Shown here: positions 26,353-35,589 of the stretch, piece after piece
Layout: the number at the start of each line of letters is the position of its first letter
How positions within the stretch are numbered: position 1 is the stretch's first letter
Origin: Streptomyces coacervatus
GTDB taxonomy: Bacteria; Actinomycetota; Actinomycetes; Streptomycetales; Streptomycetaceae
Direction: 5' to 3'
DNA: 64,000 nt
Assembly (NCBI RefSeq): GCF_029223485.1
Contig: NZ_JARHTP010000003.1
Coordinates: 558,001-622,000, forward strand
Notes under the pieces: generated by a model
Databases searched by the model: none
What the model saw: the letters and a program-made list of their open reading frames with translations, nothing else
Told to the model about the DNA's origin: nothing
Position numbers and translations under genes: made by a program

Positions 26353-26387
26353 GGTGGGGCAGACCGCGGTTCGCGGTCTGCCCCACC
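26353..26387 (-). terminator. Terminator downstream of pulA
   Basis: GGTGGGGCAGACCGCG and CGCGGTCTGCCCCACC make a perfect 16-bp stem around a GTT loop. It lies 16 bases beyond the pulA stop in the direction of transcription and just ahead of the SpoIIE gene, separating the two units. Confidence 0.88.
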
Positions 26388-26402
26388 AAAGTAATGCCCC
26401 TA

Positions 26403-29400
26403 TCAGGAGATCCGGGAGAATATGGCGACACTGCGTCCCGGAACGGCGAACGTGCCCGATTCCCGCTCATAGGAAGAGGACTTGACGATAGGGTCGGCGC
26501 CCTTCGCCTGCACCGGGTGCAGGCGGTAGCCGGTCCCGGCCAGGGAGTCGACGTGCTGCTCCTGCCTGCTCGGCGTCGCGTTGAAGACGACGACGAGATC
26601 ACCGAGTTCCATGGTGATCACGCCGGGCGTCTCGTCCTTCCCGGACAGCGGGAAGGAGAGCTTCGACTGCACCTGGTCGGTCGTGCCGAGGGAGAACGCC
26701 TTCTCGGTCGTACGGATCTTCAGCAGGTCCTGGTATGCGGCCGAGGCGCCCTCGATCTGCGGGCAGCCCACCTTCACCGTGCTCAACAGGGGCTTTGCGT
26801 ATGACCACTTGGACTGGTTGTCGGCTGCCATCGGCAGTCCCCGCCCGAAGCCGTTGCCGTCCGTGCAGTTCCAGTGGATGGCGTTGAACCAGTCGCCGCT
26901 GTCGAACGAGTTGCGGTCCAGGGACTTGGAACGCAGCAGGTCGGTGCCCGCCTGGGAGAGGGACGGTCCCTGCGAGAGGGTGGCCGTCGCCATCGCGAGG
27001 ACCTGCATCCGGGCCCGGTCGGCCGCACTCGTCGAGGCAGGCAGCTTGTAGGTGAGGGCGTCGAACAGTGACTCGTTGTCGTGCGCATCGGCGTAGGCGA
27101 CGGCGTCGCCGGGGGCGTCCGCGTAACCGGCCGGCTGGCCGTTGTAGTCCACCTCCGCGCCGGTGACCGCCTTGCCGTCGGTGTCGGTGAAGCGGTACTT
27201 GGCGAGGTTGCCGGACAGCCCGACCTTGATCAGGTCCTGGTAGTGCAGCAGACGGGCCTTCTGCTCGGCCGAAGTCCCGTTGGCCGTCGACGAGTTAGGG
27301 TCGGTGTACAGCCCGGACGCGAAGCCCTGGATGCCGGGGTCCGAGTCGAAGGGGCTGCCCCCGCGCACCGCGTCCCGCGCCCGGTCGGAGAAGGTCGCGA
27401 TCCCCGTCCCCGCCATGTTCTTCTGCGTGGCCTGCACAAAGCGGGCGTCGTCGGCGACCTCGCCGAAGTTCCAGCCCTCGCCGTACATGATGATCTTCTT
27501 GCCGTCGACGCCGTCCTTCGCGAGGGTCAGCGCGTCGAGGGCCTTGCGGACCGCGAGGATGTTGGCCTTCGGCTGGTGTCCCATGAGGTCGAAGCGGAAC
27601 CCGTCGACCTTGTACTCCTTGGCCCAGGTGACCACGGAGTCGACGACGAGCTTGCCCATCATGGAGTTCTCGGTGGCCGTGTTGGCACAGCAGGTGCTGT
27701 TGGCGACCGAGCCGTCGGCGAGCAGCCGCTGGTAGTAACCGGGCACGATCTGGTCGAGGACGCTGGTGTCCGCCTCGCCGCTGGCCGCCGTGTGGTTGTA
27801 GACGACGTCCATGACGACCCGCAGACCGTCCTCGTTCAGCCCCTTCACCATCCTGCGGAACTCGACCGTACGGCCCGTCCCGTCCGGGTCGGTCGCGTAC
27901 GAGCCCTCGGGGACCGTGTAGTGGAACGGGTCGTAGCCCCAGTTGTAGGCGTCCTTCGCAGCGATCTTCGCGACGCACTCCTGCTGCTTGTCGGAGTCGG
28001 CCGCGTAGGAAGCGAGATCGCAGTCCGTCGTCGCCTGGTCCGCCTTCTTCTCGGGGACGGTCGCGAAGTCGAAGGCGGGCAGCAGATGGACGTACGACGT
28101 CCCCGACTTCGCCAGCTCGCGCAGGTGCTTCGAGCCGTCGCTGTTCTTGTCGGTGAAGGCGAGATAGGTGCCCTGGTCCTTGGCCGGCACGGTCTTGTCC
28201 GCGACGGAGAAGTCCCGGATGTGCAGCTCCTGGATCTGGGCGTCCTTCAGCGGTACGGCCTTGGGCTTGACGAGGCTCGACCAGCCGCTCGGCGCCAGGG
28301 ACCTGTCGTCCAGGTCGACGACGAGGCTCCGCTCGGAGTTCGCGGTGAGGGCGACCGAGTAGGGGTCGGTGACCTTGTTGGTGACGACCTTGCGGACGCT
28401 CGGCGCCCACACCTTGACGACGTATCGGTAGGCCTTGCCCTTCCAGGACCCCGGGCCGGTGACGGACCACACGCCGGTGGAGTCGTCGCGCTTCATCTTC
28501 TTCAGCGAGCCGTCGAGCTCCAGTGACACGCTCTGTGCGGTCGGCGCCCAAACGGCAAGCGTGGCACGGCCGTTGTGGAAGGTCGGCCCCAGCTCGGCCT
28601 TGGTGGCGTTCGCGTACAGGTCGTCGAGTACGCCGGCGATCTGGACGCCGGTCGCCGCCAGTACGGCGCCGTTCGCGGCCCTCTGGGAGGCCACGATCTG
28701 GCCGTCGAGCGCGTCACGCACCCGGTCGCGGTCGCGCGGGTCGACGGACCAGGCCGTGTAGTCCTTCAGATGCGGGAACCTGGCCTTCTGGGCGTCGGTG
28801 AGGGTGGTCTTCTCCAGCCGCAGCCAGCGCTCGTCGTCGCTGGTCAGCGCACCGTCCTTCACGGCGATCGAGCCGTCGTGGGAGTACAGCAGCTGGGTGG
28901 AGGCGGCGGCGTCGGAGCCGTTGAAGGCGACGGTGTCGCGGTCGATCCAGATCGCCTTGGAGGTGGTCAGGTCCAGGGCCGCGGCGGAACCCGCCGGCTG
29001 GGGCAGCAGGTACTTCTCCTGGCCGTTCAACAGCCACACCTCATAGCCGCCCGCCTTGAGGTCCAGCGACTGGTCGGCCGGGAGGTCCTTCTCGTCGCCC
29101 TTGTGGATGATGTAACTGAGGCTGGTGGCACCGTCGTTGAGCGGCACCTCGAAGACCGCACCATAGGCGTCAGTCTTCACCGGCTTCAGCGGGTTCGACC
29201 AGTCGGTGGGGTTCGCGGCGCCGGTCCAGACGTGCAGTCCCCAGCCGTCGTAGTTCCCGTCCGTACGGTGGTAGTGGATGACCGCCTTGGTCTTGTCCTG
29301 CGCCGGGTAGTCGGGCCGTGTGGTCTGTACGGCCTCCTTGCCCTGTTCGATCCAGACCTCGCCGGTCTTGGTGACGTCGATCGTGCGGTCGGCGGAGACG

Positions 29401-31778
29401 TCCTTCTTGCCGTCCTTGTCGACGACCAGGAAGCCGACGCTGGAGGCGCCGGGCTTCAGCTTGACGTAGGCGAAGGCGCCGTACGCGTCCCGTCCGATGA
29501 ACGGGTGCCCGGCCGGCCAGGTGGTGGACTCGCCGTCGGCGAGGTCGCCCCAGGCGTACAGGCCCCAGTTGTCGTAGTCGCCGTCGGTGCGCTTGTAGTG
29601 GACGATCGCGTAGTCGCGGGAGGAGGCGGTGGGGGTCTCCTCGGCGGGCGGGGTGCCGGTGGTGCTCTGTGCGGTCGCGCTTGACGTGCGTCCGGCGGAA
29701 TCGATGACAACTGCCTTGTAGCGCAGGGCAGTTCCGGCCGGTACGTCCTTGCCGATGGCCTGGGTGACCTTGTAGGGGGCGTGGTCGGCGGAGCCGAGCG
29801 TCTTCCACTTGCCGTTGCCGGTCTGCGCGGCGAAGACGACACGGTTGAGCCGGCCGCCGTCGACGTCGGCGGAGATCTCCACCGTGCCGGTGGCGCCGGT
29901 GGCCGGGGCCTTGAGCGAGAGGGTCGGCTTCGCCGTCGGCTCGGCGAGCTTGCCGGCCGCCTTGAGGACGACGGCGGACCCGGCGGGGACGGTGACGGTG
30001 ACCTTCTTGTCGGTGTCGGAGGTGACGTCGGCCGAAGTTCCGTAGATCCCGCGGAACTTCATGTTCGCGGAGCCGGTCGCGAAGCTGGCTGTCTTCTCGT
30101 CGCCGGCGTTGTTGAAGACGACGACGTACTCCTGGCCCGTCCTGGCGTCGGTGCGGGAGAAGGCGTAGATACCGGAGCCGTCGGCCGCGTACCGCTGCGT
30201 CTGCACGCCGTCCGTGAGCGCGGGGTTGTCCTTGCGGAGCTTGCTGAGCGCGGCGATCTGCTCATACAGGGGCGCGCTCGTGTCGTACGAGTCGCTCGCA
30301 TGCGTACGGTCGGTGCCGATCTCGTCGTCGTCGAGATAGTCGGCGACCTTCGAGGCGAACATCGTCTGGCGGGCGTCCTTGTCGCCGCCGGAGCCGGTGA
30401 AGCCCTGCTCGTCGCCGTAGTAGACGACCGGGTTGCCGCGGCTGAGGAACATCAGCTCGTTGGCGAGCCTGTCCTTGGCCAGCAGCTCGGCGTCCGTGGC
30501 CTTCGGGTTGTCCTGCTTCAGGAAGTACCCGATGCGGCCCATGTCGTGGTTGCCGGTGAAGGTGACCTGCTCGTAGGCGTTGGCCTTGTCGGTCGTGTAC
30601 TTGTAGTCGTCGCCGAAGAGCGCCGCCAGCTTCTGTGCGCTGCCGCCCTGGGAGGCGTAGGTGCGGGCCGCGTCCTGGAAGGGGAAGTCGAGGGTGGCGT
30701 CCAGGCGGCCCTGGGTGACGTACGGCGAGGTGATGGACGTGTCGGCGGAGTAGACCTCGCCGAACATGAAGAAGTTCTTGCGCCCCTGCTTGGCCGCGTA
30801 TGCGTCGAGCGCGGTCGCCCACTGGGTCCAGAAGTCCATGTCGACGTGTTTCACGGTGTCGATCCGGAAGCCGTCGATGCCGAAGTCGCGCACCCAGCGC
30901 TCGTAGATCTTCTCCATGCCCTGCACGACCTCGGGACGCTCGGTCCACAGGTCGTCGAGGCCGCCGAAGTCGCCGTAGGTGGCGTTCTCACCGGCGAAGG
31001 TGGAGTCACCGCGGTTGTGGTACATCGTCGGGTCGTTGAGCCAGGAGGGGACCTTGGCGTTCTTGTCCGCGGCGGCGACGGTCGGCGTGCGGGGGAAGGA
31101 GCCGGAGTCGACGGCGGGGAACTTCTTGCTGCCGTCCGCGTAGTCGGCGTCGTCGAAGGGCCGGCCGTCCTTGGTCAGGTACGGGAAGGCGCCCTTGGAG
31201 AGGTAGTCGTACGACTTCTCCTTGTAGTCGACGACATCGGCGGTGTGGTTGGTGATGACGTCGAAGAAGACCTTCATGCCCTTGGCGTGCGCCTTGGAGA
31301 TGAGGGTTTCCAGGTCCTTGTTGGTCCCGAAGTGCGGGTCGACCTGGGTGAAGTCGGTGATCCAGTAGCCGTGGTAGCCGGCCGAGGCATTGCTGCCCGT
31401 CCCCTGCACGGGACGGTTCTTGAAGATCGGGGCCATCCAGATGGCCGTGGTGCCCAGGCCCTTGATGTAGTCGAGCCTGCCGGTCAGGCCCTTGAGGTCG
31501 CCGCCCTGGTAGAAGCCCTTGTCGGTGGGGTCGTAGCCGGTGCTGAGCCGCGAACCGGTCAGCCCTCCCTTGTCATTGGAGGTGTCGCCATTGGCGAAAC
31601 GGTCCGGCATGACGAAGTAGAACTGCTCGCGGGTGTCGTCGTGCCGGGCGGGCTCGGCGGCGAGCCTGGCGTCGGAGGGCGGCGGAGGCGGGGAGTCCGC
31701 ATGGGCTGCGAGTGGCTGGATCAGGGCTGCGGCGAGGGCGGCCACGGCGACGGCCGCGACCCGTCTGACGTATATCAC
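26403..31778 (-). CDS. Secreted bifunctional alpha-amylase / pullulanase-type debranching enzyme
   Basis: A 1791-residue exported enzyme with two catalytic halves. After a signal peptide (1-27, ending AAHA) comes a GH13 amylase unit with DVITNH near 175, GFRIDTVKH near 304, GEVYS near 341 and FTGNHD near 408. Two pullulanase-associated starch-binding modules begin near 723 (HYKRTDGDYDNWGLY) and 830 (HYHRTDGNYDGWGLH). A CBM48-like module lies near 1070. The second GH13 unit is of pullulanase type, with DVVYNHTA near 1321, GFRFDLMGH near 1392, YGEGWNFGE near 1436 and DAHDNESL near 1563. The enzyme should cut both alpha-1,4 and alpha-1,6 bonds of starch. The GTG start at 31778 has AGGAG upstream. 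Divergent from the amylase at 31968, with a shared operator region. Confidence 0.93.
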   Translation of the reverse strand: MIYVRRVAAVAVAALAAALIQPLAAHADSPPPPPSDARLAAEPARHDDTREQFYFVMPDRFANGDTSNDKGGLTGSRLSTGYDPTDKGFYQGGDLKGLTGRLDYIKGLGTTAIWMAPIFKNRPVQGTGSNASAGYHGYWITDFTQVDPHFGTNKDLETLISKAHAKGMKVFFDVITNHTADVVDYKEKSYDYLSKGAFPYLTKDGRPFDDADYADGSKKFPAVDSGSFPRTPTVAAADKNAKVPSWLNDPTMYHNRGDSTFAGENATYGDFGGLDDLWTERPEVVQGMEKIYERWVRDFGIDGFRIDTVKHVDMDFWTQWATALDAYAAKQGRKNFFMFGEVYSADTSITSPYVTQGRLDATLDFPFQDAARTYASQGGSAQKLAALFGDDYKYTTDKANAYEQVTFTGNHDMGRIGYFLKQDNPKATDAELLAKDRLANELMFLSRGNPVVYYGDEQGFTGSGGDKDARQTMFASKVADYLDDDEIGTDRTHASDSYDTSAPLYEQIAALSKLRKDNPALTDGVQTQRYAADGSGIYAFSRTDARTGQEYVVVFNNAGDEKTASFATGSANMKFRGIYGTSADVTSDTDKKVTVTVPAGSAVVLKAAGKLAEPTAKPTLSLKAPATGATGTVEISADVDGGRLNRVVFAAQTGNGKWKTLGSADHAPYKVTQAIGKDVPAGTALRYKAVVIDSAGRTSSATAQSTTGTPPAEETPTASSRDYAIVHYKRTDGDYDNWGLYAWGDLADGESTTWPAGHPFIGRDAYGAFAYVKLKPGASSVGFLVVDKDGKKDVSADRTIDVTKTGEVWIEQGKEAVQTTRPDYPAQDKTKAVIHYHRTDGNYDGWGLHVWTGAANPTDWSNPLKPVKTDAYGAVFEVPLNDGATSLSYIIHKGDEKDLPADQSLDLKAGGYEVWLLNGQEKYLLPQPAGSAAALDLTTSKAIWIDRDTVAFNGSDAAASTQLLYSHDGSIAVKDGALTSDDERWLRLEKTTLTDAQKARFPHLKDYTAWSVDPRDRDRVRDALDGQIVASQRAANGAVLAATGVQIAGVLDDLYANATKAELGPTFHNGRATLAVWAPTAQSVSLELDGSLKKMKRDDSTGVWSVTGPGSWKGKAYRYVVKVWAPSVRKVVTNKVTDPYSVALTANSERSLVVDLDDRSLAPSGWSSLVKPKAVPLKDAQIQELHIRDFSVADKTVPAKDQGTYLAFTDKNSDGSKHLRELAKSGTSYVHLLPAFDFATVPEKKADQATTDCDLASYAADSDKQQECVAKIAAKDAYNWGYDPFHYTVPEGSYATDPDGTGRTVEFRRMVKGLNEDGLRVVMDVVYNHTAASGEADTSVLDQIVPGYYQRLLADGSVANSTCCANTATENSMMGKLVVDSVVTWAKEYKVDGFRFDLMGHQPKANILAVRKALDALTLAKDGVDGKKIIMYGEGWNFGEVADDARFVQATQKNMAGTGIATFSDRARDAVRGGSPFDSDPGIQGFASGLYTDPNSSTANGTSAEQKARLLHYQDLIKVGLSGNLAKYRFTDTDGKAVTGAEVDYNGQPAGYADAPGDAVAYADAHDNESLFDALTYKLPASTSAADRARMQVLAMATATLSQGPSLSQAGTDLLRSKSLDRNSFDSGDWFNAIHWNCTDGNGFGRGLPMAADNQSKWSYAKPLLSTVKVGCPQIEGASAAYQDLLKIRTTEKAFSLGTTDQVQSKLSFPLSGKDETPGVITMELGDLVVVFNATPSRQEQHVDSLAGTGYRLHPVQAKGADPIVKSSSYERESGTFAVPGRSVAIFSRIS

Positions 31779-31851
31779 CGGTGTGAACTCCTAGCGACAG
31801 CGGCTCTCTTGGGTCCGACCCCGCGTGACCGTACCGCTGACGCAAGGTTTA

Positions 31852-31887
31852 CAGCAAGAGTCTTGAAACCCACAGCAAGAACTTTCA
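31852..31887. promoter_or_regulatory. Tandem MalR-type operators between pulA and amylase
   Basis: Two similar elements, ACAGCAAGAGTCTTGAAA and ACAGCAAGAACTTTCAA, begin at 31851 and 31872. The first contains the inverted repeat CAAGA/TCTTG. Similar CAAG/CTTG elements precede malE, malR and the second amylase. The 189-bp intergenic region must carry both divergent promoters. Confidence 0.55.
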
Positions 31888-31967
31888 ACGCCAACCTTGA
31901 CGCGCCTTCTCAACTCCCCCACTCTCACCACTGGTTGAAACTCAAACACCCTTCATCGGAGCCGCAC

Positions 31968-34040
31968 ATGACCAGACACCGCCCCCCGGGTGTCTTCCGG
32001 CGCACGGCCAGTGCCGCGGCCGCCGGCGCGCTGGCACTCGCCGGCGCGATAGCCCTGCCCGCCACGACCGCCCACGCGGACACGTCCGCCAAGGGCGACG
32101 TGATCGCCAACCTCTGGGAATGGAACTGGGACTCCATCGCCTCGGAGTGCACAAACGTCCTGGGCCCGGCGGGCTACGGCGCCATCCAGGTGGCCCCGCC
32201 CGCCGAGTCCCTCAAGCAGTCCAACTACTACTGGTGGGACGTCTACCAGCCGTACTCCTACGACCTGAACAGCCGCTTCGGTACGGCGGCCAAGTTCGCG
32301 TCGATGATCACCGCCTGCCACAACGCCGGCGTCAAGGTCTACACGGACGCGGTGATCAACCACACCGCCGCCCAGACCGGCACCGGCTACAACGGCACGA
32401 CGATCACCAGCAAGTACGACACCCCCGAGTGGGACCGCTCCGACTACCACGACTCCTCGGACTGCCCCACCTCCGACCTGACCATCCAGGACTACTCGAA
32501 CCTCACCCAGGTCCAGAACTGCGAACTCCTGGGCCTGCCCGACCTGAAGACCGGCACGGACCACGTCCGCACAGGCCTCGCCGACTACCTCAACTCCCAG
32601 CTGGCGCTGGGAGTTGACGGCTTCCGCGTGGACGCGGCCAAGCACATCCCCGAGACCGACCTCGCGACGATCGAGTCCAAGCTGACGAACACCACGTCGG
32701 GGAAGGCGCCGTACGTCTTCCAGGAGATCTACCCCGGCTCGACCCCACAGCCGTCGGACTACTACTCCTCCGGCGACGTCCTGGACTTCACATACGCGAG
32801 CAAGTTGAAGTCGGCGTTCCAGGGGAACGTGAGCGACCTGTCCTCCCTGGAGAGCAGCGGCATCCTGCCGGCCGCCAACTCGGTGTCCTTCGTGACCAAC
32901 CACGACACCGAGCGCAACGGCCTGCACATGTCGTACAAGGACGGCGACACGTACAAGCTCGCCAACCTCTTCCAGCTCGCCTACAAGTGGTCGACGCCGA
33001 CGGTCTACGCCAGCTGGGAGTGGACCCAGAGCGACCAGGCGCCGCCGAACTCGTCCGGCTTCGTCACGAACACCGACTGCTCCAGCGGCTCCTGGTACTG
33101 CCTGGACCGCGACACCGGAGTCGTCGGCATGGTGGCCTGGCACAACGCGGTGGACACGGCGGCGGTCTCCAACTGGCAGACCAAGTCGTCGAGCGTGATC
33201 GGGTTCGGGCGCTCGGGTGCGGGCTTCTTCGCGCTCAACAACGGCTCCTCGTCGGCGACTTACAGCTTCACGACGGGCATGGCCGACGGAACGTACGCCA
33301 ATGTCATCGACGGCGGCGCGACCAAGGTGACCGTGTCGAGCGGCAGCGCTTCGATCACCATCCCCGCGAAGAGCGCGGTCGCCTTCTACAACGCGTCGTA
33401 CACCTGCACGGTGGGCTGCGATGACACGGGCGGCGGCTCGACGGGCTCGACGGTGAGCGCGACCTTCAACGAGTACGCGTCGACGACGAGCGGTACGAAT
33501 GTGTACGTGGCGGGGTCCATCTCGGCGCTGGGCGGCTGGGACACGTCGAAGGCGATCCAGCTTTCGTCGTCCGGGTACCCGATCTGGTCCGGTGAGGTCG
33601 GCGTGCCGACGAACACGTCCTTCACCTACAAATACATAAAGAAGGATTCGTCCGGGAACGTCACCTGGGAGTCGAACGCCAACAGGTCGGCCGCGACCAT
33701 GACTTCGGCGCTCTCACTGAACAACTCCTGGAATGTGGCCGACGCCGACGCCACCGACGTCACCTTCAACGAATACGCGACGACCGACTACGGCACCAAC
33801 GTCTACGTCGTCGGCTCCATCGCCTCCCTCGGCTCCTGGAACACGAGCGACGCGATCCCGCTGTCGTCGGAGTCGTACCCGACGTGGAGCAAGCTGGTGA
33901 TCGTCCCGAAGAGCACGGCCTTCACTTACAAGTACATCAAGAAGGACAGCTCCGGGACCGTGACCTGGGAGTCCGGGACGAACCGCTCGTACACGACGGG
34001 CAGTTCGTCCGGGTACTCCACGAGTGACACCTGGAAGTAA
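31968..34040 (+). CDS. Secreted alpha-amylase with two CBM20 starch-binding domains
   Basis: A 690-residue exported GH13 enzyme. The signal peptide spans residues 1-37 (ending TAHA-DTS). The catalytic domain has DAVINHTA near 127, GFRVDAAKH near 217 (nucleophile Asp), EIYPGSTP near 250 (acid Glu) and FVTNHDTERN near 307. Two C-terminal CBM20 modules (about 494-575 and 594-677) share the ending FTYKYIKKDSSG. Streptomyces amylases usually carry one CBM20; the second looks like a local duplication. CGGAG lies before the ATG. The gene converges on GH30 with 17 bases between them. Confidence 0.94.
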   Translation: MTRHRPPGVFRRTASAAAAGALALAGAIALPATTAHADTSAKGDVIANLWEWNWDSIASECTNVLGPAGYGAIQVAPPAESLKQSNYYWWDVYQPYSYDLNSRFGTAAKFASMITACHNAGVKVYTDAVINHTAAQTGTGYNGTTITSKYDTPEWDRSDYHDSSDCPTSDLTIQDYSNLTQVQNCELLGLPDLKTGTDHVRTGLADYLNSQLALGVDGFRVDAAKHIPETDLATIESKLTNTTSGKAPYVFQEIYPGSTPQPSDYYSSGDVLDFTYASKLKSAFQGNVSDLSSLESSGILPAANSVSFVTNHDTERNGLHMSYKDGDTYKLANLFQLAYKWSTPTVYASWEWTQSDQAPPNSSGFVTNTDCSSGSWYCLDRDTGVVGMVAWHNAVDTAAVSNWQTKSSSVIGFGRSGAGFFALNNGSSSATYSFTTGMADGTYANVIDGGATKVTVSSGSASITIPAKSAVAFYNASYTCTVGCDDTGGGSTGSTVSATFNEYASTTSGTNVYVAGSISALGGWDTSKAIQLSSSGYPIWSGEVGVPTNTSFTYKYIKKDSSGNVTWESNANRSAATMTSALSLNNSWNVADADATDVTFNEYATTDYGTNVYVVGSIASLGSWNTSDAIPLSSESYPTWSKLVIVPKSTAFTYKYIKKDSSGTVTWESGTNRSYTTGSSSGYSTSDTWK

Positions 34041-34057
34041 GTGAGCGTGATCGGGCT

Positions 34058-35458
34058 CTATCGCCTGACGGTGTAGGTGACCAGAGACCGAGCCGGAACC
34101 GTGGCGGTCAGCGATCCTCCGCTGACCGCCACGGTCGGCTGTTGCGCCGTACTGTGCGTGCCGTCCGTCAGGTACGGGGTCGCCGTCCCGTTGGTGATCC
34201 CCGTGTTCTGCAGGCTGAAGGTGACCGGGTTGGCGCTGGTGGACGCGTTCAGCGCTACGACGGTGACTGTCCCGTCGGTGCCGCGGAATGCCGACAGCTT
34301 GAGGTTCGAGTCGCCGGTCGTGGCGCCGATGCGGGTGGCTCCCGGGCGGATGAAGCGGCTGTAGTTGGCCATCGCCCACAGGCGCTTCGAGACGTGGTAG
34401 CTGTCGCCGTCCATCTGGATCAGGCCGCGGGTGGCGCCCGTCGAGGCGCCGTACCAGTACACATACCCGCTGGTGTTGCCCATGGTGAGGGCGTCGTTGA
34501 TCGCGGAGGCGACGGTGAAGCCGTCGTAGCCGCTGCCGTCGTCCCAGTTCTCGTTCCAGGTGGTGCCGTTGGGGGACCACTCGGACATCCAGGTGCGCTT
34601 CGAGGTCGGCAGTGGCCCGTCGACAGCGCTCGCGTAGGTGTGGCCGGTGTGCGTGGCGACGTAGTTCCGCGCCGTCGCGTCGGCCTCGATCGCGCTGCTG
34701 TAGCTCTTCTGCTGGTCCCAGCCGAAGGAGTCGCAGCAAGTGACCTTGTATCCGGCGGCGTGCGCGATCGGGCCGAACACCTTGGTGAACTCGACGGCCT
34801 GGGCCGGGGTCAGCCGCATGGAGTCGTACGTCGCCGTCCAGTCGGGCTCGTTGGTGAAGCCGATGTCGGTGATGCCGATGCCCTCCTGGCCGTAGAACCT
34901 GGCGTACTGGACAAGGAAGTCGGCGTACGCCTTCCTCCAGTCGCCGCTCGCGCACGCGGCTCCCGACAGGCCGCACAGCGTGCCGCCGTTCGCGTCCGTG
35001 CCGTTGGTCTTCATGTAGCCCGGCGCGGTCCACGCGTCCGCGTAGAAGCGGTTCACGCCATACGACCTGGCCTGCCTGGCCAGCCAGGCCTGGCCCTTGT
35101 CGTAACCGTCCCAGGTGTATTTCGGGGTGGCGTTCGGGCCGCCGGGATCGGTCGGCTGGATGCCGGAGTCGATGCCGAGTCGGAGGATGCTCAGCCCCGC
35201 GCCGGTGGTGCGGTTGAACAGCAGGTCGAGGATCTCGCGCTGGTGCCCGGCCGATAAGCCCTGGGAGCCGTTCATGATGGCGGCCCGGCCGAAGTGCTCG
35301 GAGATGCCGAAGCCGTCGATCGGCTGGTATGTGGTGGAGCCGTTGATGGTGGCCGTGGTGGCGGCGTAGGCGTCCGGGGCGCCCACCGCGGTGAGGCCGG
35401 CGGCTGTCAGCAGGGCGGCCACGGAGGTCAACGCCCACTTTCTGAGTCTGCGCTGCAT
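34058..35458 (-). CDS. Secreted glycoside hydrolase family 30 protein
   Basis: A 466-residue exported enzyme. Residues 1-33 form a signal peptide, ending near AYAATT. The (beta/alpha)8 barrel carries the acid/base E204 in FTNEPDW and nucleophile E293 in WMSEWSP, the clan GH-A arrangement of GH30. The C-terminal part (about 375-465) is the side beta domain, ending RSLVTYTVRR. GH30 members cleave xylan, beta-1,6-glucan or glucosylceramide; the exact substrate cannot be set here. GAAGGGAG precedes ATG 35458. A perfect CebR-type palindrome lies upstream, pointing to control by cello-oligosaccharides rather than maltose. Confidence 0.9.
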   Translation of the reverse strand: MQRRLRKWALTSVAALLTAAGLTAVGAPDAYAATTATINGSTTYQPIDGFGISEHFGRAAIMNGSQGLSAGHQREILDLLFNRTTGAGLSILRLGIDSGIQPTDPGGPNATPKYTWDGYDKGQAWLARQARSYGVNRFYADAWTAPGYMKTNGTDANGGTLCGLSGAACASGDWRKAYADFLVQYARFYGQEGIGITDIGFTNEPDWTATYDSMRLTPAQAVEFTKVFGPIAHAAGYKVTCCDSFGWDQQKSYSSAIEADATARNYVATHTGHTYASAVDGPLPTSKRTWMSEWSPNGTTWNENWDDGSGYDGFTVASAINDALTMGNTSGYVYWYGASTGATRGLIQMDGDSYHVSKRLWAMANYSRFIRPGATRIGATTGDSNLKLSAFRGTDGTVTVVALNASTSANPVTFSLQNTGITNGTATPYLTDGTHSTAQQPTVAVSGGSLTATVPARSLVTYTVRR

Positions 35459-35500
35459 GGTGCTCCCTTCACAGGAACGCACGGAGACGGATGAGAGACA

Positions 35501-35518
35501 TATGGGAGCGCTCCCATA
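35501..35518. promoter_or_regulatory. CebR-type operator upstream of GH30
   Basis: TATGGGAGCGCTCCCATA is a perfect 18-bp palindrome whose core TGGGAGCGCTCCCA equals the established 14-bp CebR site of Streptomyces. It lies 43 bases before the GH30 start codon. CebR is a LacI-family repressor released by cellobiose or cellotriose. Confidence 0.85.
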
Positions 35519-35589
35519 GACAGCAGGGAACGTAGGACGACACTCTGCGAGCGTCAATCCCACGTTCCTCTTTGGCTGTTGTCGATCGC

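Noticed and set aside
29781..31967. A plus-strand N-terminal extension of the amylase of more than 700 codons
   Set aside because: It is opposite pulA. The amylase has a clear signal peptide and ribosome site at 31968.
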